A stretch of DNA of 64,000 nt from Micavibrio sp. UBA6139. Its GTDB lineage: Bacteria > Pseudomonadota > Alphaproteobacteria > Micavibrionales > Micavibrionaceae. The notes under the pieces are model-generated. The model made no database searches and was not told where the DNA came from. It was given only the letters and a program-made list of their open reading frames with translations. The stretch spans positions 1-64,000 of the forward strand of contig DIVF01000054.1 of NCBI GenBank assembly GCA_002423285.1, given 5' to 3'. The position numbers were made by a program, and so were the translations under genes. Of the stretch, positions 46,159 through 55,572 are shown one piece after another. Position 1 is the stretch's first letter. Every line of letters begins with the position of its first letter.

Positions 46159-46590
46159 ATGGAACGCGATCAGATCATTATGAGCTTTAGCTCGCCCCCC
46201 AGCGCCGATGACATCGAAGTCATCGCCAAGAGTGCGCTTGAATCCTTGCCCGAAGAATTGCTGGAATTCTGCGAAAACATGGCCATTCGCGTGGAAGATT
46301 TCCCCGATGAAGCGATTCAGCAGGAGCTGGAACTGGAAGACCCGTACGATATTTTAGCCCTGTTCCGTGGCGGCAACCAGATTGCGCCGGGCGTCACCAA
46401 AAAAACCGCCAATGACGATGACCAGCTTTTGATCTTCCGCCGTCCGTTGCTGGATGCGTGGTGTGAAACCTATGACGATCTGAACGCCTTGATCCGTCAG
46501 GTGATGATTGAAGAAATCGCGCAGAATTTTGAATTCAGCGAAGATGAAATTGAAGAGATGGCCTCACGTTCATACCAAGGAATGTTGTAA
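46159..46590 (+). CDS. DUF1025/zincin-like protein lacking the zinc motif
   Basis: 143 residues from ATG 46159. The fold pattern of the metallopeptidase-family DUF1025 is retained: ESLPEELLEFCENMAIRVED, ILALFRGGNQI, LIFRRPLLDAW and FSEDEIEEMA. The expected HExxH in the last helix reads EEIAQ (118-122), so both metal-binding His are missing. It is therefore likely to be non-catalytic. The start ATG lacks a strong ribosome-binding site; Met8 at 46180 is an alternative. It is followed by a phosphatase gene only 2 bases on. Confidence 0.78.
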   Translation: MERDQIIMSFSSPPSADDIEVIAKSALESLPEELLEFCENMAIRVEDFPDEAIQQELELEDPYDILALFRGGNQIAPGVTKKTANDDDQLLIFRRPLLDAWCETYDDLNALIRQVMIEEIAQNFEFSEDEIEEMASRSYQGML

Positions 46591-46592
46591 CG

Positions 46593-47165
46593 ATGCGTTT
46601 TCTGTTTATCCGCCACGGCGAAACCGATTGGAATGTTCGTGGTGTTATGCAAGGGAGTAATGATATTCCCTTAAACCAAAACGGCATTGACCAAGCCTTC
46701 GCCGCCGCCGCGCGTTTAAAGATCCTGCCTGTTACAAAAATTATCACCAGCCCGCAAATTCGCGCCCGCCGTACCGCTGAAATTATCAGCGATGCCTTTG
46801 CACTGGCGATTCATCTGGAGCATGATCTGCGCGAGCGCAGCTTTGGCGCGTATGAGGGCAGCACACCGGATAATCTGCCGAAAATCCCCGTGAATAGTAA
46901 CTCCCCGCACGGACCATTCGATTATGCCGATGGCAATGTCGAACCCTTCGCCGAAGTCACGCAGCGTTCGCGTGGTGCCATTGAGCGTTGGCTTGATGGT
47001 CATGATCATACAAAAGATGGTCTTGTGTTGTTTGTTGCCCATGGCGGCGTATTCAGTGCCATCCATCATGCCTTCGATTGCGGCCCGCATTTCCGTGTCC
47101 AGAACGCAACGCCTTACGAATTCCTCCGCCAGACGGACGGGAAATGGCTTTGTACGCCGGTTTAA
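46593..47165 (+). CDS. Histidine phosphatase family protein
   Basis: 190 residues. The catalytic motif RHGETDWN (8-15), the Arg in SPQIRARRTAE, the Glu in RERSFGAYEG and the second His in LFVAHGGVFSAI mark the phosphoglycerate mutase/acid phosphatase superfamily. Substrate is not predictable. It begins 2 bases after the DUF1025-like stop, so they are cotranscribed, and its stop overlaps the convergent MTAN-like gene by 4 bases. Confidence 0.9.
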   Translation: MRFLFIRHGETDWNVRGVMQGSNDIPLNQNGIDQAFAAAARLKILPVTKIITSPQIRARRTAEIISDAFALAIHLEHDLRERSFGAYEGSTPDNLPKIPVNSNSPHGPFDYADGNVEPFAEVTQRSRGAIERWLDGHDHTKDGLVLFVAHGGVFSAIHHAFDCGPHFRVQNATPYEFLRQTDGKWLCTPV

Positions 47166-47722
47166 TAGCCCGCTGTCTTTAAGGCGGTGAGAAGTTGACC
47201 TGCCGTTTGGCGCAGTGATGTTTCAAAATCCAAATGCGCATCATCATTGGCGCCATCTGAAATATATTTCAGGCATAAAAACGGAATATTGCGGCGTTGG
47301 CAAATCAGGGCCAAGGCAAAGGCTTCCATATCCACAACATCAAAATGCCCGGCGGCTTCGCTGGTGTCGAATGAATCACCACTGCCGCAGATGCCCTGCT
47401 GTAATCCTGCAATGCTCATTCCGTGCGCGAGGGTGACGGGGTCTTTTGAAAACGGTGTTTGCCATTTTTCAAACCCCAGCGGGGTTGCATCCATATCGCG
47501 TTGAATAAACTGCGTGCAGTTGATAATCGTGCCGCTTGCATGTTTGCGGCTGCCTGCTGTGCCCAGATTGATAACAAGGCTGGGCGTTGTGTGCGCAAGG
47601 TGCGAGGTAAGGGTATAGGTCGCATTCACCTTGCCAATCCCGGTATGAAGGACCTGATGGCCAGAAAATACATCCTGACTTTCTTGTTCCATCGCAAAAA
47701 CGAGAAGGGGTTTATCTGTCAT
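47162..47722 (-). CDS. MTAN-like nucleosidase/phosphorylase family protein
   Basis: 186 residues of the PNP/UDP phosphorylase fold. VFAMEQESQDVF near the N-terminus holds the catalytic Glu, INLGTAGSRK is the substrate loop and DVVDMEAFALALIC carries the late catalytic Glu. It is shorter than E. coli MTAN (232) and lacks part of the middle, so it may act on 5'-methylthioadenosine, S-adenosylhomocysteine or another nucleoside. It lies downstream of htpG beyond a palindromic terminator. Confidence 0.78.
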   Translation of the reverse strand: MTDKPLLVFAMEQESQDVFSGHQVLHTGIGKVNATYTLTSHLAHTTPSLVINLGTAGSRKHASGTIINCTQFIQRDMDATPLGFEKWQTPFSKDPVTLAHGMSIAGLQQGICGSGDSFDTSEAAGHFDVVDMEAFALALICQRRNIPFLCLKYISDGANDDAHLDFETSLRQTAGQLLTALKTAGY

Positions 47723-47757
47723 CGGTCATCAATCGCTCCAAAATAAAGTGAATAGGG

Positions 47758-47781
47758 TTAAGGGGGCGATTGCCCCCTTAA
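47758..47781. terminator. Palindromic terminator, copy 5 (htpG)
   Basis: TTAAGGGGGCGATTGCCCCCTTAA, then AAATCCTTTTTAATC. It sits 17 bases after the htpG stop on the minus strand; read that way it ends CCCCCTTAACCC. Confidence 0.75.
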
Positions 47782-47797
47782 AATCCTTTTTAATCTT

Positions 47798-49687
47798 TTA
47801 AGCAGCCAACCCTTTTTGCATGAAATTAGCCATGCGGCGGGCGAAGTTGGCGGGGTCGGGGACGGGTTCGCCTTGGATGATGCGGGCCTGGTCTAATAAT
47901 AGATAAGCGGCATCGGTGAAAGCGGCGCTGTCCTTGGCCTCATGCGCCAAACGCGTAATCAGCGGGTGCGTGCCGTTGATTTCAAGGACGCGTTTTGATT
48001 TTGCCTCATATTTCTGGTGCATTTTCAAAACACGTTCCATGTTCATATCAACATCATTGTCACCTGCGACCAGACACACAGGTGAATCGGTCAAGCGGTT
48101 GGAAATGCGCACATCACCGACATCTTCCTTCAGCAGATCCTTCAGCGTGGCAATCAATGTTTCCACGGATGGGTCTGTCTTTTTGTCTTCCTTAGCCTCA
48201 TCAGGGCCGGGGAATTTGGATAGGTCGATATTGCCCTTGGTGATCGATTTAAAGAATTTATCCTTATAATCCTGCACCTGTTGCAGCCAGAAATCATCGA
48301 CCGTATCGGTCAGCAGCAGAACTTCCAGGCCACGGGCGCGGAAGCCTTCCAATTGCGGGCTGTTCTTCAGGGCTTCGACGTTTTCACCGCTGATAAAGAA
48401 GATATTATCCTGATCCGGTTTCATGCGGGCGATGTATTCATCGAGCGTGGTGAGTTCACCGTCGCCGTGGGTGCTGTTGAATTTGCACACACGGAACAGG
48501 AAATTGCGGTGATCGACCGCATCATACAGGCCTTCCTTCAATACGGGTCCGAATTGACCCCAGAAGGCTTTATAGCCCATCGGGTCTTCATTCATCATGC
48601 GTTCAAGGTCGGTCAGGATGCGTGTCGCAACGGAGCTGCGAATACGCGCCATAACCGGGTTATGCTGTAACATTTCGCGGCTGATGTTCAGCGGTAAGTC
48701 TTCGCTGTCGATAACACCCTTCACAAAGCGCAGCCACGGATACATCAATTCCGAACTGTTATCGGTGATAAAGACGCGGCGGACGTAAAGTTTCACGGCG
48801 TTCTTGCGTGATGGATCGAACAGATCCCATGGGCGCAATGTCGGGACAAAGAGCAGAGCGGAGAATTCAATTTTCCCTTCAGCCCGCCAATGGGATGTTA
48901 CAAACGGTTCATCAATGCCATAGGACAGCGCATGGTAAAATTCCATGTATTGTTCCTTGGTGACTTCGCTTTTGGGGCGCATCCACAGGGCGGAAGCCTT
49001 GTTGACGGGTTCATCATCGGCCTTATGCGTGGCGGGTGAACCAAGAAAGACGGGGACGTTGATGTGGTCGGAATAGGTATGAATAACCTGTTTCAATTTT
49101 TCATCGATCAGATATTCACTGGAATCATCATTAATCGTCATGATGATGGCGGTGCCGCGATGGCCGATCAGCTTGGCGGCTTCTTCGGGGGTGGCGGCAC
49201 GGATTTCAAAACCGCTGCGCCCATCAGATTCCCAGTGCCATACTTCAGCTTCACCGGCGCGTTGGCTGATGACTTCGACTTTTGTGGACACCATGAAGCT
49301 TGCGTAGAAGCCAACACCGAACTGGCCGATCAGGCTTAATTTATCTGTGCCGCCCTTGCCGACATGTTCCATCAAAGCGCGTGTACCGGATTTGGCAATC
49401 GTGCCGAGGTTTTCGACCAGTTCATCCTTGGTCATGCCAACGCCGTTATCAACGACATGCAAGTAACGGTAATCCGTGTCCTTATAAATATGGATGCGGA
49501 AATTGCTGTCATCCTTGGCAAGGTCCGGCTTGGCGATGGATTCATACCGCAAGCGGTCGCACGCATCGGACGCGTTAGAGATCAATTCACGCAAGAAGAC
49601 ATCCCGGTTGGAATAAAGGGCATGCGCCACAATATCCAGCAAGCGGGAAACATCTGCACCAAAGGAAAGTTTTTCTGTCTGTGTCAT
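47798..49687 (-). CDS. htpG: Hsp90-family chaperone
   Basis: 629 residues, full HtpG length. The N-terminal GHKL ATPase carries RELISNASDACDRLRYES (N-box), VVDNGVGMTKDELVENLGTI, KSGTRALME and QFGVGFYASFMVS. The middle domain holds FVTSHWRAEGKIEFSALLF and SREMLQHNPVMARIRSS. ATP-dependent protein folding in the cytosol. The ATG at 49687 is close behind pdxH on the same strand with a short gap of about 28 bases. Confidence 0.98.
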   Translation of the reverse strand: MTQTEKLSFGADVSRLLDIVAHALYSNRDVFLRELISNASDACDRLRYESIAKPDLAKDDSNFRIHIYKDTDYRYLHVVDNGVGMTKDELVENLGTIAKSGTRALMEHVGKGGTDKLSLIGQFGVGFYASFMVSTKVEVISQRAGEAEVWHWESDGRSGFEIRAATPEEAAKLIGHRGTAIIMTINDDSSEYLIDEKLKQVIHTYSDHINVPVFLGSPATHKADDEPVNKASALWMRPKSEVTKEQYMEFYHALSYGIDEPFVTSHWRAEGKIEFSALLFVPTLRPWDLFDPSRKNAVKLYVRRVFITDNSSELMYPWLRFVKGVIDSEDLPLNISREMLQHNPVMARIRSSVATRILTDLERMMNEDPMGYKAFWGQFGPVLKEGLYDAVDHRNFLFRVCKFNSTHGDGELTTLDEYIARMKPDQDNIFFISGENVEALKNSPQLEGFRARGLEVLLLTDTVDDFWLQQVQDYKDKFFKSITKGNIDLSKFPGPDEAKEDKKTDPSVETLIATLKDLLKEDVGDVRISNRLTDSPVCLVAGDNDVDMNMERVLKMHQKYEAKSKRVLEINGTHPLITRLAHEAKDSAAFTDAAYLLLDQARIIQGEPVPDPANFARRMANFMQKGLAA

Positions 49688-49714
49688 GATGCTTACGAAT
49701 ATAAGATGTTTTTC

Positions 49715-50353
49715 TTACGGGTAAAGCATTTTTCGGTCCCAACCAGAACCCTGGGCCGCACCATCGGTACGGGGGGTATAAACCACCCGGCGGTGCAGGC
49801 GGAATTCCCCGTCATGCCAGAATTCAATTGAGCTTGGGATCACGCGGTAACCGCCCCAATGGGGTGGGCGGGGGATAGAATCCTCAAGGCCTTGATATTG
49901 GGCCTCCAGTGCCGAAACCTTATCCACCAGATGGGTGCGGGATTCGAGCGGACGGGACTGGTCAGACGCCCACGCGCCGATGCGGCTGCCCAAGGGTCTT
50001 GTTTTATAATACTCATCCGATTCCGCGTCGCTGACCCGCTCCACGCGTCCCTCAATCCGCACCTGACGGCGGAGGGATTTCCAGTGGAAGCACAGGGCCG
50101 CCACAGGGTTCGAATCGAGCGCGGTTCCTTTGCGGCTTTCACGGTTGGTGTAGAAAACAAAACCGCTTTCATCGAGCCCCTTCAACAACACCATGCGGAT
50201 AGACGGCGTGCCATCAGAATCGATGGTCGCCAAGGACATGGCATTGGGGTCGTTTACTTCCGCGCTTTCTGCATCGCTCAGCCATTTCCGAAACAATGGA
50301 AAGGGGGCGTCAGGCGCGGATTTGGCCGTTTCCAGCTGGGCAATTATGTCCAT
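49715..50353 (-). CDS. pdxH: Pyridoxamine 5'-phosphate oxidase
   Basis: 212 residues. FMN-dependent split-barrel fold with [59 protein letters not shown] and the C-terminal [14 protein letters not shown]. It oxidises pyridoxamine or pyridoxine phosphate to pyridoxal phosphate, the cofactor for hemA. It is upstream of htpG on the same strand. Confidence 0.96.
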   Translation of the reverse strand: MDIIAQLETAKSAPDAPFPLFRKWLSDAESAEVNDPNAMSLATIDSDGTPSIRMVLLKGLDESGFVFYTNRESRKGTALDSNPVAALCFHWKSLRRQVRIEGRVERVSDAESDEYYKTRPLGSRIGAWASDQSRPLESRTHLVDKVSALEAQYQGLEDSIPRPPHWGGYRVIPSSIEFWHDGEFRLHRRVVYTPRTDGAAQGSGWDRKMLYP

Positions 50354-50474
50354 AATTTGTCTGTTCCTCGTATAAGGAGTCTTTTTTTTGCTGCAATTCC
50401 CTTTTACAGTCTAGATATGGAGCATAGGAACTTGTTGTTCCGCGATCAATGAGGAAGAGAAGGATTTTTATAAA

Positions 50475-50957
50475 ATGAAAAACGTGATTTTGACGATGCT
50501 GGCGGTATCCACATTCGGCCTGACAGCATGTACAGGTCCAAACGGTGAAATGCAGTGGAACAAACAGACAATGGGTACGGGCATTGGCGCTCTGGCCGGT
50601 GGTCTGGCTGGTTCACAAATTGGTGGCGGTTCAGGTCGTCTGTGGGCGACAGGTGCTGGCGTTCTGCTCGGCGGTCTGGTCGGCAGCAGCATCGGCGGTT
50701 CGCTGGATAAAGCGGACATGGCCTATGCGAACCAAGCATCCCAGCGCGCAAACACTGCACCAATCGGTCAGTCGATCGCATGGAACAACCCGCAATCAGG
50801 TAACTCCGGTACAATCACACCTGTGCGCGATGGTTACACCAACGACAGACGCTACTGCCGTGAATACCAACAAACAATCACCGTTGGCGGTAAGAAAGAA
50901 AGTGCATACGGCACAGCTTGCCAAAACCAAAACGGCGATTGGGAAATCGTGAACTAA
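50475..50957 (+). CDS. Glycine-zipper (17 kDa-antigen-like) surface lipoprotein
   Basis: 160 residues. A lipoprotein signal peptide ends in LTAC (Cys19). Glycine-zipper repeats follow (about 33-75: GTGIGALAGGLAGSQIGGG and GVLLGGLVGSSIGGSLD), as in the Rickettsia 17-kDa surface antigen/RT0821 family. The C-terminal part (REYQQTITVGGKKESAYGTA) is the domain that ends these proteins. AAGGA precedes the ATG. A membrane-associated outer-membrane protein; function not established. Confidence 0.85.
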   Translation: MKNVILTMLAVSTFGLTACTGPNGEMQWNKQTMGTGIGALAGGLAGSQIGGGSGRLWATGAGVLLGGLVGSSIGGSLDKADMAYANQASQRANTAPIGQSIAWNNPQSGNSGTITPVRDGYTNDRRYCREYQQTITVGGKKESAYGTACQNQNGDWEIVN

Positions 50958-50977
50958 TCACGGTATTCATCGAGATT

Positions 50978-51011
50978 GAAAAAGGCCGCTCTGATCGAGC
51001 GGCCTTTTTGT
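50978..51011. terminator. Bidirectional intrinsic terminator
   Basis: AAAAAGGCCGCT-CTGATC-AGCGGCCTTTTT style hairpin with U-tracts both ways, shared by the lipoprotein gene and the minus-strand gene ending at 51014. Confidence 0.9.
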
Positions 51012-51013
51012 TT

Positions 51014-52570
51014 TTATGAATCTTGTTTGTCTTTATGGCTGTCATCTTTTCGCGGCAAGAGCGGGGGGGCTGCCCCACTTGTTTGCCCCATACCGGATGG
51101 GCCCATAGAGGGTGCGCTCATGCGCGGCGCGGCTGATGGCGTGACCGGAGCCGGAGCGGCAGGGCGTGGAATATTTTCGGGGCTAAGATCATTGGCGATG
51201 GCCATTTTCTTGATATAGCCGGGGTCCTTCATGGTGAAGGCGATGGAGCTGGAAATACCAGCGAAGGCCGGACGGTTTCCGGCAAAATCAATCAGATCAC
51301 TGAAGGTGACGGCACTGCCTTGACGGTATTGTTCAATGATTGATTCGCCCATTTCTTTCAGCGCATCCCACGTGGTGCGATCAGCCGCCCCCTCAAATTC
51401 ACGGCGTGCGGCTTCGGCGGGGGCTTTGCTGCCAGAAGCGAGGGCGGAGTCAAAAGCGCGGCCTGCGGCTTGCAGGGCTGCGGCACACCAACCCAGAATA
51501 TGCCCATCTGGCAATTTCTGGTTTTGTTCGTTGGCTTCGACAAGGAAGGCCGCGCCGCTGTGGTTCAACATCCCGGCATTGACGGCCTTTTGGAAGGCCC
51601 GTTCAACCATGCCTTCATGCAGTTTCTGGTTATAGCGATCTTCTGCAAACGGGCTGTAATGATTTTCGATGGTTAAGATGGAAGCCGGGGTGGTGCGGGT
51701 AATGTCGGCGACCAGAAACCCTGTGGCGCGAATATAAGTATCCTGACTGGTGCTGACGGCTGCACCCAGAATGGTTTCCTTATCATCACCGCGCCATGCC
51801 ATATCCTGTGCGGGTTTGCAGAAATAAATCCATTGTTTCAGCGTTGCTTCATCATAGGTTTGGCCGATGGTATCTGCAATCTGTAACGCGGCATCAATTT
51901 GGCGTTTTTTGGATGGCGGGCGGCGCATCAAATCGGCGAGGGCCGCTTGTGTTGCCTCCATCGCCAAAGCGAAGGGATAGTGTTCTGGTTTGTGACCGGC
52001 ATTGCGCGTCATGGCGTTCATGCTGCGTGTGTTGGCCAAACGGCGGATGGTATCTTTATCACCGTTGATGCTGCACATCACCGCGCTGAAAACATCGGCG
52101 CGCAGATTGGCGCTGGCCATGCCTTCACCGGCGGTGGGGGGCATGACCATGCCTTCTTGAAAGAACGATTCATAAACCGGATCATAACGGCGCGTATAAA
52201 GATCAATCGCGTGCCATGCCATGTGCCAGGCTTGGGAGCGCACATCGCGCAATGATTCAAACTGACCGATGTTGATTGTCGTCAGCGCCATAACCTTTTG
52301 ACGGCTGGCCAGACCCAGCAGCAAATATTCGCGCCAGACCACCAGACCCATAAAAGTGGAATTTTCATTTTTCTTTGGCGTGCGCAAAAGACGCAATGCC
52401 TGCTCACCAGCAGGGTGGGAGAGAAGCTCTTGCCCGGCAAGGCTCAAGGATTCCAGATGTTGTCCGGCATGGTGGGCGATGAAGCTCAAATTCAAATTGC
52501 GGGAGTAATCGCGCATTTGACGCGCGATTGCCCGGCAGGATTGTTGAACAGCATCGGTCTGTAGTGCCAT
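51014..52570 (-). CDS. Large hypothetical protein, 518 aa
   Basis: Unrecognised. No signal peptide or membrane segment. The first 440 residues are predicted largely helical with many Ala, His and Met (AHHAGQHLESLSLAGQELLS; AWHMAWHAIDLYTRRYDPVY). The last 50 are Pro/Ser/Met-rich and disordered (PAAPAPVTPSAAPRMSAPSM). Codon use fits the window. The motif DPVYESFFQEGM and WIYFCKPAQDMAWRG look conserved. It stands alone between the surface lipoprotein and fabI, so context does not suggest a role. Confidence 0.65.
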   Translation of the reverse strand: MALQTDAVQQSCRAIARQMRDYSRNLNLSFIAHHAGQHLESLSLAGQELLSHPAGEQALRLLRTPKKNENSTFMGLVVWREYLLLGLASRQKVMALTTINIGQFESLRDVRSQAWHMAWHAIDLYTRRYDPVYESFFQEGMVMPPTAGEGMASANLRADVFSAVMCSINGDKDTIRRLANTRSMNAMTRNAGHKPEHYPFALAMEATQAALADLMRRPPSKKRQIDAALQIADTIGQTYDEATLKQWIYFCKPAQDMAWRGDDKETILGAAVSTSQDTYIRATGFLVADITRTTPASILTIENHYSPFAEDRYNQKLHEGMVERAFQKAVNAGMLNHSGAAFLVEANEQNQKLPDGHILGWCAAALQAAGRAFDSALASGSKAPAEAARREFEGAADRTTWDALKEMGESIIEQYRQGSAVTFSDLIDFAGNRPAFAGISSSIAFTMKDPGYIKKMAIANDLSPENIPRPAAPAPVTPSAAPRMSAPSMGPSGMGQTSGAAPPLLPRKDDSHKDKQDS

Positions 52571-52661
52571 ATTGGTTGCTCTGGTTGAAGGCGAAGTCCT
52601 TGATAGACAAGCCTAAAATAGCACGCAGAAGTTAACAGAACCTCAAAAGATCGGACTGGAC

Positions 52662-52696
52662 GAATTCCCGTAAATGTGTAGGATATGGGGGAATTC
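52662..52696. promoter_or_regulatory. Inverted repeat upstream of fabI
   Basis: GAATTCCC (52662-52669) and GGGAATTC (52689-52696), 19 bases apart. A possible operator in the fabI promoter region, 36 bases before the ATG. No known regulator site was matched. Confidence 0.4.
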
Positions 52697-52731
52697 AGCC
52701 AATTTACCTATGGAAATCAGAGTGTTGTCAG

Positions 52732-53586
52732 ATGACTCAAAATCTTAAAATCATGCAGGGAAAACGCTGCCTTATTATGGGCGTTGCCAATGAGCGCTCC
52801 ATTGCATGGGGCATTGCACAGGAATTGATCGCGCAAGGCGCAGAACTGGCCTTTACCTACCAAGGTGAAGCCCTCGAAAAACGCGTTCGCCCGCTGGCTG
52901 AATCCGTTGGCGCGAAAATTGTCCTGCCGTGCGATGTCACGGATGAGGCGAGCATTGACGCGCTGTTTGAAACGCTGAAGGCGGAATGGGGCACACTGGA
53001 CGGTGTTGTCCACGCGATTGCGTTTTCGGATAAGAACGAACTGGATGGTTTGTATCTGGACACCACGCGCAACAACTTCCTGCGCACGATGGATATTTCC
53101 GTGTTCTCCTTCACCGCTGTTGCACAACGCGCAGCACCGCTGATGACCAATGGCGGCAGCCTTGTGACACTGACCTATTATGGCTCTGAACGCGTCATGC
53201 CACATTACAACGTCATGGGCGTTGCCAAGGCCGCGCTTGAAGCGTCGGTTCGTTATCTGGCGACCGATCTGGGTCCACGCAATATCCGTGTGAACGCGAT
53301 TTCTGCTGGTCCGATCAAAACGCTGGCCGCCAGCGGTATTGGTGATTTCCGCTATATCCTGAAATGGAATGAATTGAATTCCCCGCTGCGCCGTAACGTC
53401 ACATTGCAAGATGTGGGTCGTTCAGGCTTGTTCCTGATGTCGGATCTGGGTAGCGGTGTCACCGGTGAAACCATGCATGTTGATTGTGGTTACCACACCG
53501 TAGGCATGGTGAATGTTGATGCAGCGGCCGAAACAGCCGAGTTGCTGAACAGCATCGCGCCAAAGGGCAAAACAGAAGCCGCCTGA
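52732..53586 (+). CDS. fabI: Enoyl-ACP reductase (NADH)
   Basis: 284 residues, SDR-type FabI. MQGKRCLIMGVANERSIAWG is the NADH-binding start, with the Ser-Ile switch of FabI. The catalytic YNVMGVAK gives Tyr-x6-Lys, and the preceding LTYYGSERVMP has the other conserved Tyr. It reduces enoyl-ACP in fatty acid elongation. Met8 (52753) is an alternative start. It is a single gene, 6 bases from the convergent unknown gene. Confidence 0.95.
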   Translation: MTQNLKIMQGKRCLIMGVANERSIAWGIAQELIAQGAELAFTYQGEALEKRVRPLAESVGAKIVLPCDVTDEASIDALFETLKAEWGTLDGVVHAIAFSDKNELDGLYLDTTRNNFLRTMDISVFSFTAVAQRAAPLMTNGGSLVTLTYYGSERVMPHYNVMGVAKAALEASVRYLATDLGPRNIRVNAISAGPIKTLAASGIGDFRYILKWNELNSPLRRNVTLQDVGRSGLFLMSDLGSGVTGETMHVDCGYHTVGMVNVDAAAETAELLNSIAPKGKTEAA

Positions 53587-53592
53587 TTTTTC

Positions 53593-54402
53593 TTAAAATG
53601 CCTTAGGGAATAAATCCTTGGTCGGACCGCGCCAGCGTTTGGCGAACTCGGTGCTGCCTTCGTATGCGCGTTTGTAACCGCTTTTTTCCATGCGTTCAGT
53701 CAGCCATCCCGCGCATAATGTGCCGCGAGCGTGGTGGTGGCGGCACAGTTTCCATGCTTCCATCATCAAACCTGTATCCAGATAACCCGGTTCAGGCCAT
53801 GCGGCATCAAATGCGCGTTTCAATGGTGCGAAGAGTTTGGTTTGTAATGTCTCATCCATATCCGGCAAGGGGGTGTCCGTTGTATCGCGGAACGCTTGGA
53901 TCAGATTCACGGTCTTTGTTTTTGCCTGAATAACGTTGCGCATCGCACCCGCCGCGTCAGACAGTTTTTGAACCGCGCAAGGGTCCAGCACAACCGGGAT
54001 CAGGCGGTCTTGCCCGCGCAGCGGCGGCAGGTAGCCGCAATTTTCAACTTTTTGATCCCACAGGCGAATATTACGTTCCAGCATTTGATCGGCCAGTGCC
54101 ATTGCGTCCTTTGGTGTCACCGAACTGCGCAGGCCAGGATTGATGTCAAAGCGCAACGCCCCGGCATTCCGGCGGAAGAGGGGCTGTAACATTGCCGGGT
54201 CATCCACATAGGGCAATTTTTCATACGCTGTCAGGCGAATAACGCAGGCGTGATAATTCAAGAAGACAATAAAACCGCTATCCCAGCTGGTGGTGTATTC
54301 GCCGTCGCGGGGCGTCGTGATGCCCAGACCGCGCAAAATGCCTTCGGTCGCCTTCGCAGACGCCATTCCGTACAGTCTATCAATCCGGGTGATCAGGTTC
54401 AT
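53593..54402 (-). CDS. Hypothetical protein, 269 aa
   Basis: Unrecognised. It is soluble, without signal peptide. Blocks such as YTTSWDSGFIVFLNYHACVI, IRLWDQKVENCGYLPP and HHHARGTLCAGWLTERMEKS look conserved. It has several Trp and Cys. It is convergent with fabI and divergent from aroC; neither points to a function. Confidence 0.6.
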   Translation of the reverse strand: MNLITRIDRLYGMASAKATEGILRGLGITTPRDGEYTTSWDSGFIVFLNYHACVIRLTAYEKLPYVDDPAMLQPLFRRNAGALRFDINPGLRSSVTPKDAMALADQMLERNIRLWDQKVENCGYLPPLRGQDRLIPVVLDPCAVQKLSDAAGAMRNVIQAKTKTVNLIQAFRDTTDTPLPDMDETLQTKLFAPLKRAFDAAWPEPGYLDTGLMMEAWKLCRHHHARGTLCAGWLTERMEKSGYKRAYEGSTEFAKRWRGPTKDLFPKAF

Positions 54403-54486
54403 GGCTGGTTTTATATTATGAAAATATAAACGGTGTCAAATAAATCGTGGTTCCCGCCGGGCCCAAAATCCCTTAAAACAGAAGAC

Positions 54487-55557
54487 ATGAGCGGAAACCG
54501 ATTTGGCACGTTATTTCAATACCAAAGCTGGGGCGAAAGCCACGGACCGGCGATTGGCTGTGTGGTGGACGGAGTTCCCCCGCGCCTGAGCTTGAGCGAG
54601 GGTGATATTCAGCCCTTCCTCGATAAACGCAAACCCGGACAGTCCCGCTTTACGACCCAGCGGCAAGAGGCGGATATTGTTAAAATCCTGTCCGGCACGT
54701 TTGAGGGGCAAACAACCGGTACACCGATTTCGTTGCTGATCGAAAATACCGATGCGAAGTCAAAAGACTATTCCGACATCAAGGATAAGTTCCGTCCCGG
54801 CCACGCCGATTTTACCTACCAACAAAAATATGGCATTCGTGATTATCGCGGGGGCGGTCGGTCGAGTGCGCGTGAAACCGCAATGCGTGTTGCTGCCGGT
54901 GCCATTGCCCGCAAAATTTTACCCGGCGTTACCATTCGTGCCGCCGTGGTCCAGATTGGCCCGCATAAAATCAACCGCGATAACTGGGACTGGTCCATTT
55001 TAGATGACAACGCGTTCTTCACCGTGGACCACGACATTATTCCGGTCTGGGAAGAATTTCTGGATGGCCGCCGCAAGGCCGGGTCCAGTGCAGGGGCGAT
55101 TATCGAAGTCGTCGCCAGCGGCGTTCCAGCCGGGCTTGGCGCACCTGTCTATGACAAGCTCGATTCCGATATCGCCAAGGCCTTGATGTCAATCAATGCC
55201 GTAAAGGGTGTTGAGATTGGCGCGGGGTTTGATTGCGTATCATGGGGCGGGGAAGAAAACTCCGATGACATACGCATGGGTGCGGATGGCCAGCCAGAGT
55301 TCCTGTCTAACCATGCCGGTGGTATTCTGGGCGGGATTTCAACCGGGCAGGATGTTGTCGCCCGTCTGGCCTTTAAACCGACCAGTTCCATCTTGAGCGC
55401 AAAACAAACCATTGATATGCAGGGCAATAACACTGATATCGTTACCAAGGGTCGCCATGACCCGTGTGTTGGTATTCGTGGTGCGCCGATCGCGGAGGCA
55501 ATGGTGGCCTGTGTTCTGGCCGATCACTGGTTACGTCATAAGGCTCAATGTCTTTAA
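54487..55557 (+). CDS. aroC: Chorismate synthase
   Basis: 356 residues from ATG 54487; an upstream GTG at 54433 would add 18 residues not typical of the family. FMN-dependent enzyme with [20 protein letters not shown], the [20 protein letters not shown] signature, DRNFFTV-like HIKFMGRKA-type parts and the [17 protein letters not shown] end ([14 protein letters not shown]). It makes chorismate from 5-enolpyruvylshikimate 3-phosphate, the last step of the shikimate path begun by aroH at 10190. It is 15 bases upstream of sppA. Confidence 0.95.
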   Translation: MSGNRFGTLFQYQSWGESHGPAIGCVVDGVPPRLSLSEGDIQPFLDKRKPGQSRFTTQRQEADIVKILSGTFEGQTTGTPISLLIENTDAKSKDYSDIKDKFRPGHADFTYQQKYGIRDYRGGGRSSARETAMRVAAGAIARKILPGVTIRAAVVQIGPHKINRDNWDWSILDDNAFFTVDHDIIPVWEEFLDGRRKAGSSAGAIIEVVASGVPAGLGAPVYDKLDSDIAKALMSINAVKGVEIGAGFDCVSWGGEENSDDIRMGADGQPEFLSNHAGGILGGISTGQDVVARLAFKPTSSILSAKQTIDMQGNNTDIVTKGRHDPCVGIRGAPIAEAMVACVLADHWLRHKAQCL

Positions 55558-55572
55558 AGAAAGAATCTATCC

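Noticed and set aside
52717..53409. Long minus-strand frame opposite fabI
   Set aside because: Fully antisense to a clear fabI gene; residue composition is that of a shadow, with no family features.
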